48,625 nt of DNA from an uncultured Clostridia bacterium (lineage in GTDB: Bacteria > Bacillota > Clostridia > TANB77 > CAG-508), in contig CAKPHJ010000008.1 in the NCBI GenBank assembly GCA_934157205.1, positions 1 to 48,625 of the forward strand. The letters are read 5' to 3'. Made by a program: the position numbers and the translations under genes. The notes under the pieces were generated by a model. The model saw nothing but the letters and a program-made list of their open reading frames with translations. It was not told where the DNA came from and ran no database searches. Of this stretch, positions 8,546 to 16,930 are shown one piece after another (within the stretch, counting starts at the first letter, position 1; each line of letters opens with the position of its first letter).

Positions 8546-10054
8546 ATGAAAGAATATAGGGCAGGAATATATTTGAGATTATCAAGAGAACATCCAGAAG
8601 AAAATAATAGCATTGAGGCACAAAGGAAAATTACAACTAATTATGCAATAAAAAACGGATATAAAATAATTGAAGAATACGAAGATAATGGTTATTCTGG
8701 AATATTAGATTCAAGACCAGGGCTAAATAGAATGATGCTTGATATATCAAGAGGATATATCAATATGGTTATAGTAAAAGATATTAGTCGTTTAACTCGT
8801 GATAAAAATAAAACAGGATGGTACACGGAAAAATTTTTCCCAGATAATGATGTAAGATTTATTTCAGTTACAGAATTTTTAGACAGTGGAGAAAGGTATG
8901 AAATAGATGATACAATAATGTTACGAGGAATAGCAAATCAATATTACATTGCAGATATATCAAAAAAAGTAAGAGCAAATAAAAAGGCAATGAGGGATAA
9001 TGGACAATATGTTGAACATTATACGCCTTATGGATACAAGAAGAAAAAAGAGGATAAGCATCAAATTGAAATAGATGAAGATGTGGCAGAAAACATAAAA
9101 ATGATATTTGATATGTATATACAAGGAAAAACAGGCTCACAAATTGCAAACTTTTTAAATGATAAAAAAATAAAAAATCCTAGTAGATATATGAAAATGA
9201 AAAATGCAAGTAAAAAATGGAGTCCAGAAACTATAAATACAATTTTATCAAATCCGTTTTATTGTGGTAATATGGTAACAAACAAGTATATAACAAACTA
9301 TATGAAAAAAACTTGTAAAAAAAATAAAGATAGAAAATCTTGGACTATAAAAGAAAATACACACGAGGCAATAATTAGTAAGGAACAATATAACAGAGTA
9401 CAGGAAATAAAAGACAATAAACATAAAGAGAAAGGCACAACATATCAGTTTTTGTTAAAGGATCTACTTTATTGTGGACATTGTAAATCAAAGTATCAAT
9501 ATAAATTATTCAAATCGAAAGATGGAAAAAAATATTTATATGATAGTGCAGGTTTTAAATGTAGTATGGTATATAAAAGACCAGAAAAGTGTAAAAACAA
9601 AACATTTATAAATGAAAAACATATAAATGAAATAGTAATTACAGAAGTCCAAAAGAGATTAAGTTTTATTGAAATAAATCAAACAACTAATAAAGTAATT
9701 GATTATTATAAACAGAATAGTGAAGAATACAAAAATATTAAAAATCTAAAGAATGAAATTGAAAAATTAGAACGAAGAAAAAGTATTTTATATAATAAAA
9801 AATGTGATAAAACTATAACTATTGAAGAATTTAAAAAACAATATGAAAAAATAAAGTCAGATATAAATTCTATAAAATCAAAAATAGAAGAATTTGAAGA
9901 AAATCACAATAGTAATATAAATGAAGAAAGAATTAAAGGAATAATAGAAGACTATAAAAATGGAAAAGAATTTACTAATGATTTTTTAAAAGAAATTATA
10001 AAGAGGATAGAAGTTTATTCTGATTTAAGAGTTGAAGTTACCTTTAACCTTTAA
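8546..10054 (+). CDS. Large serine recombinase 2
   Basis: This 502-aa protein from ATG 8546 (a TTG at 8528 in the same frame is possible) begins MKEYRAGIYLRLSREHPEEN with the catalytic Ser in YLRLS. The resolvase domain is followed by VKDISRLTRDKNKTGWY. The recombinase domain has TINTILSNPFYCG, the zinc ribbon has LLYCGHCKSKYQYK with a later KCSMVY, and a coiled coil runs from about residue 390 to 470. It starts one base after recombinase 1 stops, so the two are co-translated. Paired serine recombinases often act together, as in some Tn4451-type and prophage-like elements. It uses CGA and CGT arginine codons but no CGG, and needs no shift. Confidence 0.9.
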   Translation: MKEYRAGIYLRLSREHPEENNSIEAQRKITTNYAIKNGYKIIEEYEDNGYSGILDSRPGLNRMMLDISRGYINMVIVKDISRLTRDKNKTGWYTEKFFPDNDVRFISVTEFLDSGERYEIDDTIMLRGIANQYYIADISKKVRANKKAMRDNGQYVEHYTPYGYKKKKEDKHQIEIDEDVAENIKMIFDMYIQGKTGSQIANFLNDKKIKNPSRYMKMKNASKKWSPETINTILSNPFYCGNMVTNKYITNYMKKTCKKNKDRKSWTIKENTHEAIISKEQYNRVQEIKDNKHKEKGTTYQFLLKDLLYCGHCKSKYQYKLFKSKDGKKYLYDSAGFKCSMVYKRPEKCKNKTFINEKHINEIVITEVQKRLSFIEINQTTNKVIDYYKQNSEEYKNIKNLKNEIEKLERRKSILYNKKCDKTITIEEFKKQYEKIKSDINSIKSKIEEFEENHNSNINEERIKGIIEDYKNGKEFTNDFLKEIIKRIEVYSDLRVEVTFNL

Positions 10055-10108
10055 AATGTTGAAATTTAGCAGTTTTGTTAAATTATTTTTATAAATATTT
10101 GACTGCAA

Positions 10109-10140
10109 TAAACGGCGCATAACACAAGGAGGTGGTGTTG
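10109..10140 (+). other. attR candidate
   Basis: Right junction: element CGGCGCATAACA, core CA (10125-10126), then host AGGAGGTGGTG. The host frame resumes as QGGGVAAPV. Confidence 0.7.
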
Positions 10141-10433
10141 CAGCACCAGTTGGAGGTCAGATATTTAGTGAATTATTACCATATTTAGAGGTTACACAAG
10201 GAAATGAAGATGAAGTTGAGGAAATAGAGGAAGTAAGTGTACCAAATATAACAGGACTATCAATAAAAGAAGCAAAAAAAATATTAAAAGAAGTAGGATT
10301 AGAAATAAGTATTGAAGGAATTACAGAAGAAAATAAAGAGAGTTTAGATATAGAAAATACAATAATTAAAGAGCAGACGCCAACAGAAGGAATTAAAATT
10401 AAGAAAGGAAATAAAATTTTTGTGAAATATTAG
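10125..10433 (+). CDS. PBP 3' part: end of transpeptidase fold plus PASTA domain (displaced exon-like fragment)
   Basis: A 102-codon open frame without its own start or ribosome site begins QGGGVAAPVGGQIFSELLPYL, the last segment of the transpeptidase fold. After an acidic linker, a PASTA domain follows (VPNITGLSIKEAKKILKEVG, then KEQTPTEGIKIKKGNKIFVKY). It is exactly in frame with codons 5317-5322 if the element is removed at the CA core. In the present arrangement it is unlikely to be translated. It is intact, with no stops, which suggests recent insertion or maintained excision. Confidence 0.9.
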   Translation, partial: QGGGVAAPVGGQIFSELLPYLEVTQGNEDEVEEIEEVSVPNITGLSIKEAKKILKEVGLEISIEGITEENKESLDIENTIIKEQTPTEGIKIKKGNKIFVKY

Positions 10434-10480
10434 AAATATGTTGCACAGAAATTTGCTTTGCAAATTTCGCACATGAACAA
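10433..10480 (+). repeat. Dispersed palindromic repeat, copy 2
   Basis: Begins at the PBP stop codon and matches 6666-6712 with about two differences. The core GAAATTTGC-TTT-GCAAATTTC is a perfect hairpin flanked by GCACA. It could serve as a weak terminator, but two copies and two partial copies (20975, 35374) suggest a small mobile or REP-like repeat. Confidence 0.75.
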
Positions 10481-10565
10481 AATAAATTTTAATAAACCTC
10501 TTTACAAAAAAAAAATTAAGTATATAATTATATGTGAAAAAATACCAAAAGAAAGAGAAGAAAAA

Positions 10566-11864
10566 ATGCTAAAGAAAAAGAGAATATATATAGTACCAAT
10601 TTTAGGTTTTTCCCTAGCAATTTTAATCGGAGCAATTTTACTTTCATTGCCAGCATGCAATAACAGTCCAATATCTTTTATAGACTCTTTATTCGTAGCA
10701 ACATCTGGAATATGTGTAGATGGTTTTTCAACAGTAGTTATATCAGAACAATTCAATTATCTAGGAAAAATAGTATTATTAATATTAAACGAAATAGGTG
10801 CACTTGGATTTATGAGTTTAATAGTATTTATATTAACATTAAATAACAAAAAAGTAAAAATAGCAGACATAATCTTAGCTGGAGATAGTATAAATGACGA
10901 TATGTATGCACACATAAAAGAAAGAGTAAAACATATTTTTTATTATACTTTCACAATAGAAATAATAGGAGCAATATTATTAGCTATAGGTTTTATACCA
11001 ATATATGGCTTTAAAGAAGGAATATGGTATGGAATATTTCATTCTGTTACAGCTTTTTGTAATGCAGGTTTTGATATAATAGGAAGAAATAGTTTAGAAT
11101 ATTTAAAAGATGATGTTTACATGAATATTGTTTTTATGGCTCTTATTATTTTAGGAGGAATTGGTTTCTTTGTATTAGAAGACCTATTTGCATGTTTAAA
11201 AAACAAAACTATAAAAAAATTACAATTTCATTCTAAATTAGTATTATCAACAACTATATTAGTATTATTTGTTTCTGTTTTACTAATAAAACTAATGGAA
11301 CCTAGTTTAACACTTTTACAGGCATGTTTTACAAGTGTAACACTAAGAACAGCTGGATTTAGCACTGTAAATATGGCAGAATGTTCACAAGCAACAAGAA
11401 TTATAGCAGTAATACTAATGTTTATAGGAGGAGCACCTGGTTCAACTTCAGGAGGTATAAGAATAGTAGTTTTTGCAATTTTAATTTTAACTATTGCTGG
11501 AACTTTAAGAAATAAAAAAGAAACAGTAATATTTTATAGAGAAATAAACCAAAATATGTTAAGAAAAGCAGTTACAATTACAGGTTTAAGTATGTTTGTA
11601 ATTTTAGTAGCAGTCATATTAATGATTTATTTTGATGATATAGGATTAGAAAATATAATATTTCATTGTGTTTCTGCATTTTCTGCTACTGGACTTGGAA
11701 TAATGGATTTAAGCATATTAAATGTATTTGGAAAAATAATATTAATGGCAATAATGTTTATAGGAAGAGTTGGGCCTATAACTGCTGTTAGTTTGTTTAT
11801 TGTGGATAAAAAACAAACTAATAATGGAAATATAAAATTTGTAGAAGGAAAATTAATGCTATAA
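10566..11864 (+). CDS. trkH: Potassium uptake channel subunit TrkH/KtrB
   Basis: This 432-aa membrane protein has four M1-P-M2 repeats. The four selectivity-filter loops are visible as TSGICVDGF, TAFCNAGFD, TLRTAGFST and SAFSATGLG, each with the filter glycine. The start is ATG 10566 behind GAAAGAGAAG. A longer frame reaching 10458 runs through the dispersed repeat and is rejected. It imports K+ (often with Na+ or H+) and is gated by the cytosolic RCK protein encoded next (11919). Co-location with the V-ATPase suggests joint control of cation balance. Confidence 0.93.
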   Translation: MLKKKRIYIVPILGFSLAILIGAILLSLPACNNSPISFIDSLFVATSGICVDGFSTVVISEQFNYLGKIVLLILNEIGALGFMSLIVFILTLNNKKVKIADIILAGDSINDDMYAHIKERVKHIFYYTFTIEIIGAILLAIGFIPIYGFKEGIWYGIFHSVTAFCNAGFDIIGRNSLEYLKDDVYMNIVFMALIILGGIGFFVLEDLFACLKNKTIKKLQFHSKLVLSTTILVLFVSVLLIKLMEPSLTLLQACFTSVTLRTAGFSTVNMAECSQATRIIAVILMFIGGAPGSTSGGIRIVVFAILILTIAGTLRNKKETVIFYREINQNMLRKAVTITGLSMFVILVAVILMIYFDDIGLENIIFHCVSAFSATGLGIMDLSILNVFGKIILMAIMFIGRVGPITAVSLFIVDKKQTNNGNIKFVEGKLML

Positions 11865-11918
11865 AAAGGTTTATAGGCATCCATAAAAACCTAAATATTA
11901 AATATAAGGAATATAAAA

Positions 11919-12350
11919 ATGAAGAAACAATGTGTCGTAATAGGACTTGGAATATATGGAATGAGTGTGGCAAAAAAACTAACAGAAGAAGGTGTCGAAG
12001 TATTAGCAATTGACAAAAACATGAGATTAGTGGAAAAGGCAAGTACATTTGTAGAAAAAGCAATTTGCATGGATATTACTTCTATAGATGCATTTGATAA
12101 ATTGCCAATAAATGATTTTGATATTGCAATAGTAGGAATAGGAGAAGACATTTCTGTTAGTATTTTGGCATGTTTAGCACTAAAAGAATCAAAAGTTAAA
12201 TATATAATAGCTAAAGCAGGTGATAAAATGCACAAAGAAGTTTTAGAAAAATTAGATATAAACGAAATAGTATTACCAGAAGAATATGTTGGCATTTTAA
12301 CTGCAAAAAATATTATTAAAGAAATAAACAATAGGAAAGGGATGTTATAA
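11919..12350 (+). CDS. trkA: TrkA/KtrA-type RCK regulator, N-terminal domain only
   Basis: This 143-aa protein has the Rossmann fold of the RCK_N domain: CVVIGLGIYGMSVAKKL (nucleotide-binding glycines) followed by VLAIDKNMRLVEK, and VGIGEDISVSILACL. Typical KtrA proteins are about 220 aa with an RCK_C (TrkA_C) domain. That domain is missing here, with the protein ending after NIIKEINNRKGML. It probably still gates TrkH as a nucleotide-binding ring. It is followed after 2 nt by the first V-ATPase gene. Confidence 0.88.
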   Translation: MKKQCVVIGLGIYGMSVAKKLTEEGVEVLAIDKNMRLVEKASTFVEKAICMDITSIDAFDKLPINDFDIAIVGIGEDISVSILACLALKESKVKYIIAKAGDKMHKEVLEKLDINEIVLPEEYVGILTAKNIIKEINNRKGML

Positions 12351-12352
12351 TA

Positions 12353-12667
12353 ATGGAAAAAATTATTAGTAAATTAATAGACATCGATAATATGGCAAAA
12401 CAAACAGTAAAAACAGCAGAACAAATGAAAAACAACATGGATGAAATAATAGAAGAAAAATTAGAAAAAGAAAAAATAAAAATTGAAAATATATATAAAG
12501 CAAAATTAAATATAAAAGAACAAGAAATACAAGAAAAATTAAATAAAAATAAAGAAACAATAGAGAATAAGCTAAAAGCGAATTTAAATCAAATAGACGA
12601 ATTATACAAAAAAAATCAGCAAGTACTTGTTAATAGAATTGTAAGCAATATTTTAAAAAATAGTTAA
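12353..12667 (+). CDS. V-type ATPase subunit G/H-like peripheral stalk protein
   Basis: A 104-aa almost entirely coiled-coil protein, rich in Lys and Glu (KIISKLIDIDNMAKQTVKTA, and EKIKIENIYKAKL). In V-ATPase operons the short coiled-coil gene before subunits C/I is the G (NtpF/AhaH-type) stator that pairs with subunit E. Sequence signatures are weak, so the assignment rests on length, composition and position. Confidence 0.7.
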   Translation: MEKIISKLIDIDNMAKQTVKTAEQMKNNMDEIIEEKLEKEKIKIENIYKAKLNIKEQEIQEKLNKNKETIENKLKANLNQIDELYKKNQQVLVNRIVSNILKNS

Positions 12668-12685
12668 AAGGAATGTGGTCAAATT

Positions 12686-13709
12686 ATGCGAGTATCTAAC
12701 TTAAGGTATGCAAACATAAATGCAAAACTGAAGGGAATGTATGCTAAAGGATTAAGTAAAAAAGATATATATGATTTAGCAAAACAAAATGATTTTAATA
12801 GTGCAGTGTATTTTTTGAAAACAGAATTAGAGGTTTTAAAAAATATAAATGAAAATTCAAGCAGAATAAAAATTGAACAAGAATTGGACAAAATAATTAT
12901 AAATGATATTTTCAAAATAGAAAGAATATTAAATCAGAAGGAAAAAGAAATATTTGATATATATATATCAAAATATGAGATTAACTGTATTAAAGAAGTA
13001 TTAAAAAATTTAACTAATAGTGTAAATATGAAAAAAAAATTAGAAAGCCTTGAAATATGGACAAGCAATATATTTAAAAACTTAGATGGAATAACTCGGA
13101 GTAGAAAGCGAAGAAGAATTTTTAGAAAAAATAAAAAAATCTAATTATTACAGATTAATAAAAAAATACTTTGAAGAAAATGGAGGAATTGAAAATATTT
13201 CTATAAATGAAATAGAAAGTCTTTTAGATAAAAAATATTTATTAAGTTTATATAACAAATCAAAGGAATTTGACAAAAATTTAACAAACATTATTGGGGA
13301 AAGAATAGATTTATTAAACATAATTTGGTTATACAGATTAAAGAAAAATTATAAAGTATCTGAAGAAACAATTAAGGAAAAACTAATAAATATAAATTAC
13401 AAAATTAATAAAGAAAAAATGGAAGAATTAATTAAAGCAGATGATTTTGAAGAGATAAAAAAAGTATTAAAAGACACTTCATATAAAAAAATAGTAGAAA
13501 ATATTAAAGAAAGTGAATTGGAAAAAAGCATAAACAAATATTTATATAAAAAATATCAAAGGGAGTTTTTAAGCTCAAAATATAATATTAGTATGGTATT
13601 TTGTTATATGTTAATACAAGAAATAAAAATGCAAAATGTAATAATTATTTTAGAAAGTCTTAATTATAATTTACCAAAAAGTGAAATTGAAAATAAAATT
13701 ATTATATAA
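12686..13709 (+). CDS. ntpC: V-type ATPase subunit C (AC39/d type), recoded at CGG
   Basis: Corrected length is 340 aa, normal for the AC39 family. The protein opens RVSNLRYANINAKLKGMYAK, the typical start of the subunit that links the central rotor D/F to the K ring. After Thr137 the frame meets CGG at 13097. Frame 0 goes on as an implausible Arg/Lys-rich tail (SRKRRRIF) and stops at 13144. A +1 step gives ITGVESEEEFLEKIKKSNYY, and the frame then runs open to 13709. Later segments such as YKKYQREFLSSKYN match the C-terminal half of the family. Without the shift, more than half of the subunit is lost. Confidence 0.87.
13097..13099 (+). other. In-frame CGG, +1 recoding site 3 (V-ATPase C)
   Basis: ACT CGG AGT AGA in frame 0. 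Skipping C13097 gives ACT GGA GTA GAA (Thr-Gly-Val-Glu). Confidence 0.85.
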
Positions 13710-13747
13710 ATATTTCCAAACAAAAAGTTGAAAGGAATGTGATATAA

Positions 13748-15644
13748 ATGGCTATTGAAAAAATGAAGTTACTTAGCATTGTTGGAAAAGAAGAAAAAAT
13801 GGACAAGTTTATAGCTATGTATTTATTAGATAGTGGATTGCAACCAGAAGAAGCGGAAAAAGTTTATGAAAAAGGTTGGAAATTATCATCTTATAGTTAT
13901 AATACAAAAGCGAGAGAAATGCTAAAAGAATGCAAAAACTTAATGGACAAGCTAAAAATGAGTTATAGTGAAAAATTTACTAAAGTAAATTTAGAATATT
14001 CAATAGATGAAATAATTAAAGAAATTGAGCCAATAAAAAATGAATTACAAGAATCTGAAAAAGAATTAGAAAATGCAAAAAATAAGATGAAAGAACTAGA
14101 AGAAACAATATATCCAATAACAAAATTAAGTAAATTGGAAGTTGACTTAGGTAAAATATATGAGCTAAGATATATAAGAGAAAGATATGGAAAAGTAAAA
14201 AAACAATATTATGAAAAAATAGAAAAAGAAATTGAAAACATGAATGCAATTATGTTTAAAATAGCAGAAGAAAATGATGATATATGGCTTATGTACTTTA
14301 CAACCAAAGAGTATGAAACAAACATAGATAGTTATTTTAATATGATGAAATTCGAAAGAATTTGGTTACCAAAAGAAAGAGAAGGAATACCAAAAGACAT
14401 AATTTCTAAAATGAATTATGAAATAAACGAATGTAAAAAAACAATAATAAAAGAAGAAACACACCAAACAGAAATAAGAAAAATAAATGAATCAAAATTA
14501 TTATTTTTATATAGGCAATTAGAAACATTAGAAAAAGTAAACAGTTTAAAAAAATATTTGGTACATGACAAAAAAGGAAATTTCTATATAATTGGCTGGA
14601 TACCAAACGAAGAACTAAAAGAAATGATACCAAGACTAAAAAAAGAAAAAGACATTCAATACAAAGTTAAAGAATATGATGAAGTTGCAACAAATCCACC
14701 AACATATTTAAAAAATAACAAACTATTTAGTAAATTTGAAACAATAGTAGAAATGTATGGAACACCTAATTACACAGAAATAGATCCAACAGGTTTTGTA
14801 GCAATAACAGCATTTTTAATGTTTGGATTTATGTTTGGAGATGTTGGTCAAGGACTAGTAATTGCAATTATAGGAATTATTTTATCAATAAAGAAAAAAT
14901 CATTAGGACCAATATTTATAGCTGGAGGAATTTCTGCAATAATATTTGGCTTTTTATATGGTAGTATATTTGGAAAAGAAAACATCATTCCAAGTTTACT
15001 AATAAGCCCAATGGAAAACATTACAACAATGTTAATTTGTGGAATTGGTTTTGGAGTTATATTAATTTTTATTGCAATGATATTAAATATATTAAATGGA
15101 ATAAAAAACAAAGACAAAACCAAAATTTTTCTAAGTGAAAATGGCTTAGCAGGTTTAATATTTTATGCATTAATTTTATCATCAATTGTATATTACTTTA
15201 TAAACGGAAAATTATATATATCTGCTGGAATTCTAATTACACTTTTAATAATTTGCCTATTAGTTATAGCATTTAAAGATAAAATTTCAATGATAATAAC
15301 AAAAAAGAAAGAAGAAACTCAAAACTCAATTGTTGAAAAAATATTTGAAATAATCGAAATGTTACTATCTATGGTAAGTAATACAATATCATTTGTTAGA
15401 CTTGCTGCATTTGCAATAAATCATGTTCGGATTATGTATGGCAGTATTTATATTAGCAAATATGGTAAGTGGAGCTGGAAGTATAGCTGTTGCAATAATT
15501 GGAAATATTTTAGTTATTGTACTAGAAGGACTAATAGTTGCAATTCAAGTACTTAGACTGGAATATTATGAATTATTTAGTAGGTTTTACACAGGTAATG
15601 GAAAACAGTATAAACCTATAAAAAATGAAATAGAAGAAAATTAA
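13748..15644 (+). CDS. ntpI: V-type ATPase subunit I (a subunit), recoded at CGG
   Basis: Corrected length is 631 aa. The cytosolic N-terminal half is largely coiled coil and acts as stator. The C-terminal half from about residue 345 has about seven TM helices, beginning after TNPPTYLKNNKLFSKFE and FGFMFGDVGQGL. The frame reaches SFVRLAAFAINHV (Val560) and meets CGG at 15428. Skipping one base gives GLCMAVFILANMV and then VLRLEYYELFSRFY, which contains the essential Arg that faces the rotor ring. Without the shift this last helix pair and the functional Arg are lost. The start ATG 13748 has the operon's GAAAGGAATG-type site. Confidence 0.9.
15428..15430 (+). other. In-frame CGG, +1 recoding site 4 (V-ATPase I)
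   Basis: GTT CGG ATT ATG in frame 0. Skipping C15428 gives GTT GGA TTA TGT (Val-Gly-Leu-Cys), which restores the conserved NHVGL segment. Confidence 0.85.
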
Positions 15645-15666
15645 AAAGAAAGGTATGTGATTTATA

Positions 15667-16029
15667 ATGAAAACAAAAATTTTTTATGTATTAGTTTTAG
15701 TAGTAATGATTATAGCAATATTAGGGGGAGTTGTTCATGCAGCAACAACTGTAAACTATGATGAACAAAATGGAGAAATACAAAGTGAAGATTCACAAAC
15801 AACTCAAAATGATTCAAAAGATAAAGGTATGGCTATGATAGCAGCAGCACTTTCAACAGGACTTGCTTGTTTGGGTGCAGGTATAGCAGTTGCATTAGTT
15901 GGATCTAGTGCGGTAGGAGCTATTAGCGAAAATCCAAGTTTATTAGGTAAAACAATTATATTTGCTGGACTTGCAGAAGGTATTGCAATTTATGGTTTAA
16001 TAATTTCTATAATGATTTTAAATCAATAA
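15667..16029 (+). CDS. ntpK: V-type ATPase subunit K (rotor ring proteolipid)
   Basis: This 120-aa protein has a signal-like N-terminal helix (about 5-24, ending VVHA), a polar linker of about 25 residues, then one hairpin of two TM helices. The first is rich in Gly/Ala (LACLGAGIAVALVGSS), followed by the loop ENPSLLGK. The second carries the ion-binding Glu at about residue 104 in LAEGIAIYG. It forms the H+ or Na+ translocating ring that turns against subunit I. Many V-type K subunits have a duplicated four-helix form, whereas this one is a single hairpin with a leader. The coupling ion cannot be decided safely by eye. Confidence 0.92.
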   Translation: MKTKIFYVLVLVVMIIAILGGVVHAATTVNYDEQNGEIQSEDSQTTQNDSKDKGMAMIAAALSTGLACLGAGIAVALVGSSAVGAISENPSLLGKTIIFAGLAEGIAIYGLIISIMILNQ

Positions 16030-16070
16030 AAATACTTTAAAGCCAAAGCATGAAAGGAATATGATTAAAT

Positions 16071-16304
16071 ATGAAAATTTATGGTTTAACAGATAATTTA
16101 GACATTTCTGTTGGAATGAGATTAGCTGGAATGCATGTAGAAGTTTTGAATGAAAATGATGACGCAAATAAAATTATAGAGGAAATATCAAACAATAAAG
16201 ATGTTGGAATTTTAGTAATTAGCAAAAATATAAATAATTTAGCTCAAACAACAATTGAAAATATAAAACAAAATAAAAAAACACCTTTAATAGTAACAAT
16301 ATAA
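16071..16304 (+). CDS. ntpG: V-type ATPase subunit F
   Basis: This 77-aa protein begins MKIYGLTDNLDISVGMRLAG, the typical start of the small Rossmann-like F subunit (E. hirae NtpG), which binds the central stalk subunit D. Later segments are GILVISKNINN and KKTPLIVTI. Most homologues are about 100 aa, so this form ends early, right after the conserved P-L-I-V strand, and lacks the C-terminal helix. The gene is intact otherwise, with the operon's GAAAGGAATATG ribosome site upstream. Confidence 0.85.
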   Translation: MKIYGLTDNLDISVGMRLAGMHVEVLNENDDANKIIEEISNNKDVGILVISKNINNLAQTTIENIKQNKKTPLIVTI

Positions 16305-16345
16305 ATTTATAATAATTCAAAACTTTAGAGAGGAATGAAAATTAA

Positions 16346-16930
16346 ATGAGTAATATTGAAGAAAAAATAGATTTATTTCAAAAAAATTGTTATGAAATAG
16401 CAAAAACAGAATCAGAAACAATAATAGAAAAAACAAATTTAGAAGTAAATGAAGATATAAATCAAGAAATAAAAGAATATGAAAAAGAAATTGAAAAAAA
16501 ATATAATGAAAAAATAAAAAAGTTAGAACAAAAATACAACACAGATATTTTTAATTTAAATAATGAAGCAAGATTTAAATTAAATGAAAAAGAAGAAGAA
16601 TTAAAAAAAGAAATAAAAAGACAAGTAACACAAAAAATACTTGAATTTACAACAAAAGAACAATATTATAACTTTTTAATAAATAACATAAATGAAGCAT
16701 TAAAAAAATTAGAAGTAAAACCTACAGATGATATAACAATATATTTAATAGAAAACGATGAAAAAAAATACAAAGAACAAATAAGAAAACAATTTCAATA
16801 TAAAATAGAAACACTAGATAATACTAACATTGGTGGGAGTAAATGTGTAAATAAAACAAAGAAAAAAGCAATTGATAATCTTTTAAAAACTATAATTGAT
16901 GAAAAATTTAAGATAGAGGTCGATGAATAA
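16346..16930 (+). CDS. ntpE: V-type ATPase subunit E (peripheral stalk)
   Basis: This 194-aa protein has a long charged coiled-coil N-terminal half (residues about 20-100, EIEKKYNEKIKKLEQKYN) and a globular C-terminal part with GGSKCVNKTKKKAIDN, matching the usual E subunit GG-x-x-v motif. It links the catalytic A3B3 head to the membrane stator with subunit G. Its stop codon directly abuts the start of subunit A (16931). Confidence 0.88.
   Translation: MSNIEEKIDLFQKNCYEIAKTESETIIEKTNLEVNEDINQEIKEYEKEIEKKYNEKIKKLEQKYNTDIFNLNNEARFKLNEKEEELKKEIKRQVTQKILEFTTKEQYYNFLINNINEALKKLEVKPTDDITIYLIENDEKKYKEQIRKQFQYKIETLDNTNIGGSKCVNKTKKKAIDNLLKTIIDEKFKIEVDE

Larger units (their letters stand above)
5323..10124 (+). 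mobile_element. 4.8-kb serine-recombinase integrative element inserted in the PBP gene
   Basis: The PBP coding sequence is interrupted after GGT CAC (5317-5322) and resumes with CAA GGA GGT at 10125. A shared CA dinucleotide (5323-5324 and 10125-10126) fits the 2-bp crossover core used by large serine recombinases. Excision would remove 4802 bp and restore the frame exactly. Cargo in order: zeta-type toxin and partner, a terminator, a copy of the dispersed palindromic repeat, a 49-aa protein and two large serine recombinases. No replication or conjugation genes are present. The layout recalls the skin element in sigK and other elements that split sporulation genes and leave during development. 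Whether this one excises is not shown by the sequence. Confidence 0.85.

Noticed and set aside
10458..10565. N-terminal extension of TrkH from 10458
   Set aside because: It is translated from the palindromic repeat and lacks a ribosome site. ATG 10566 gives the normal family start.
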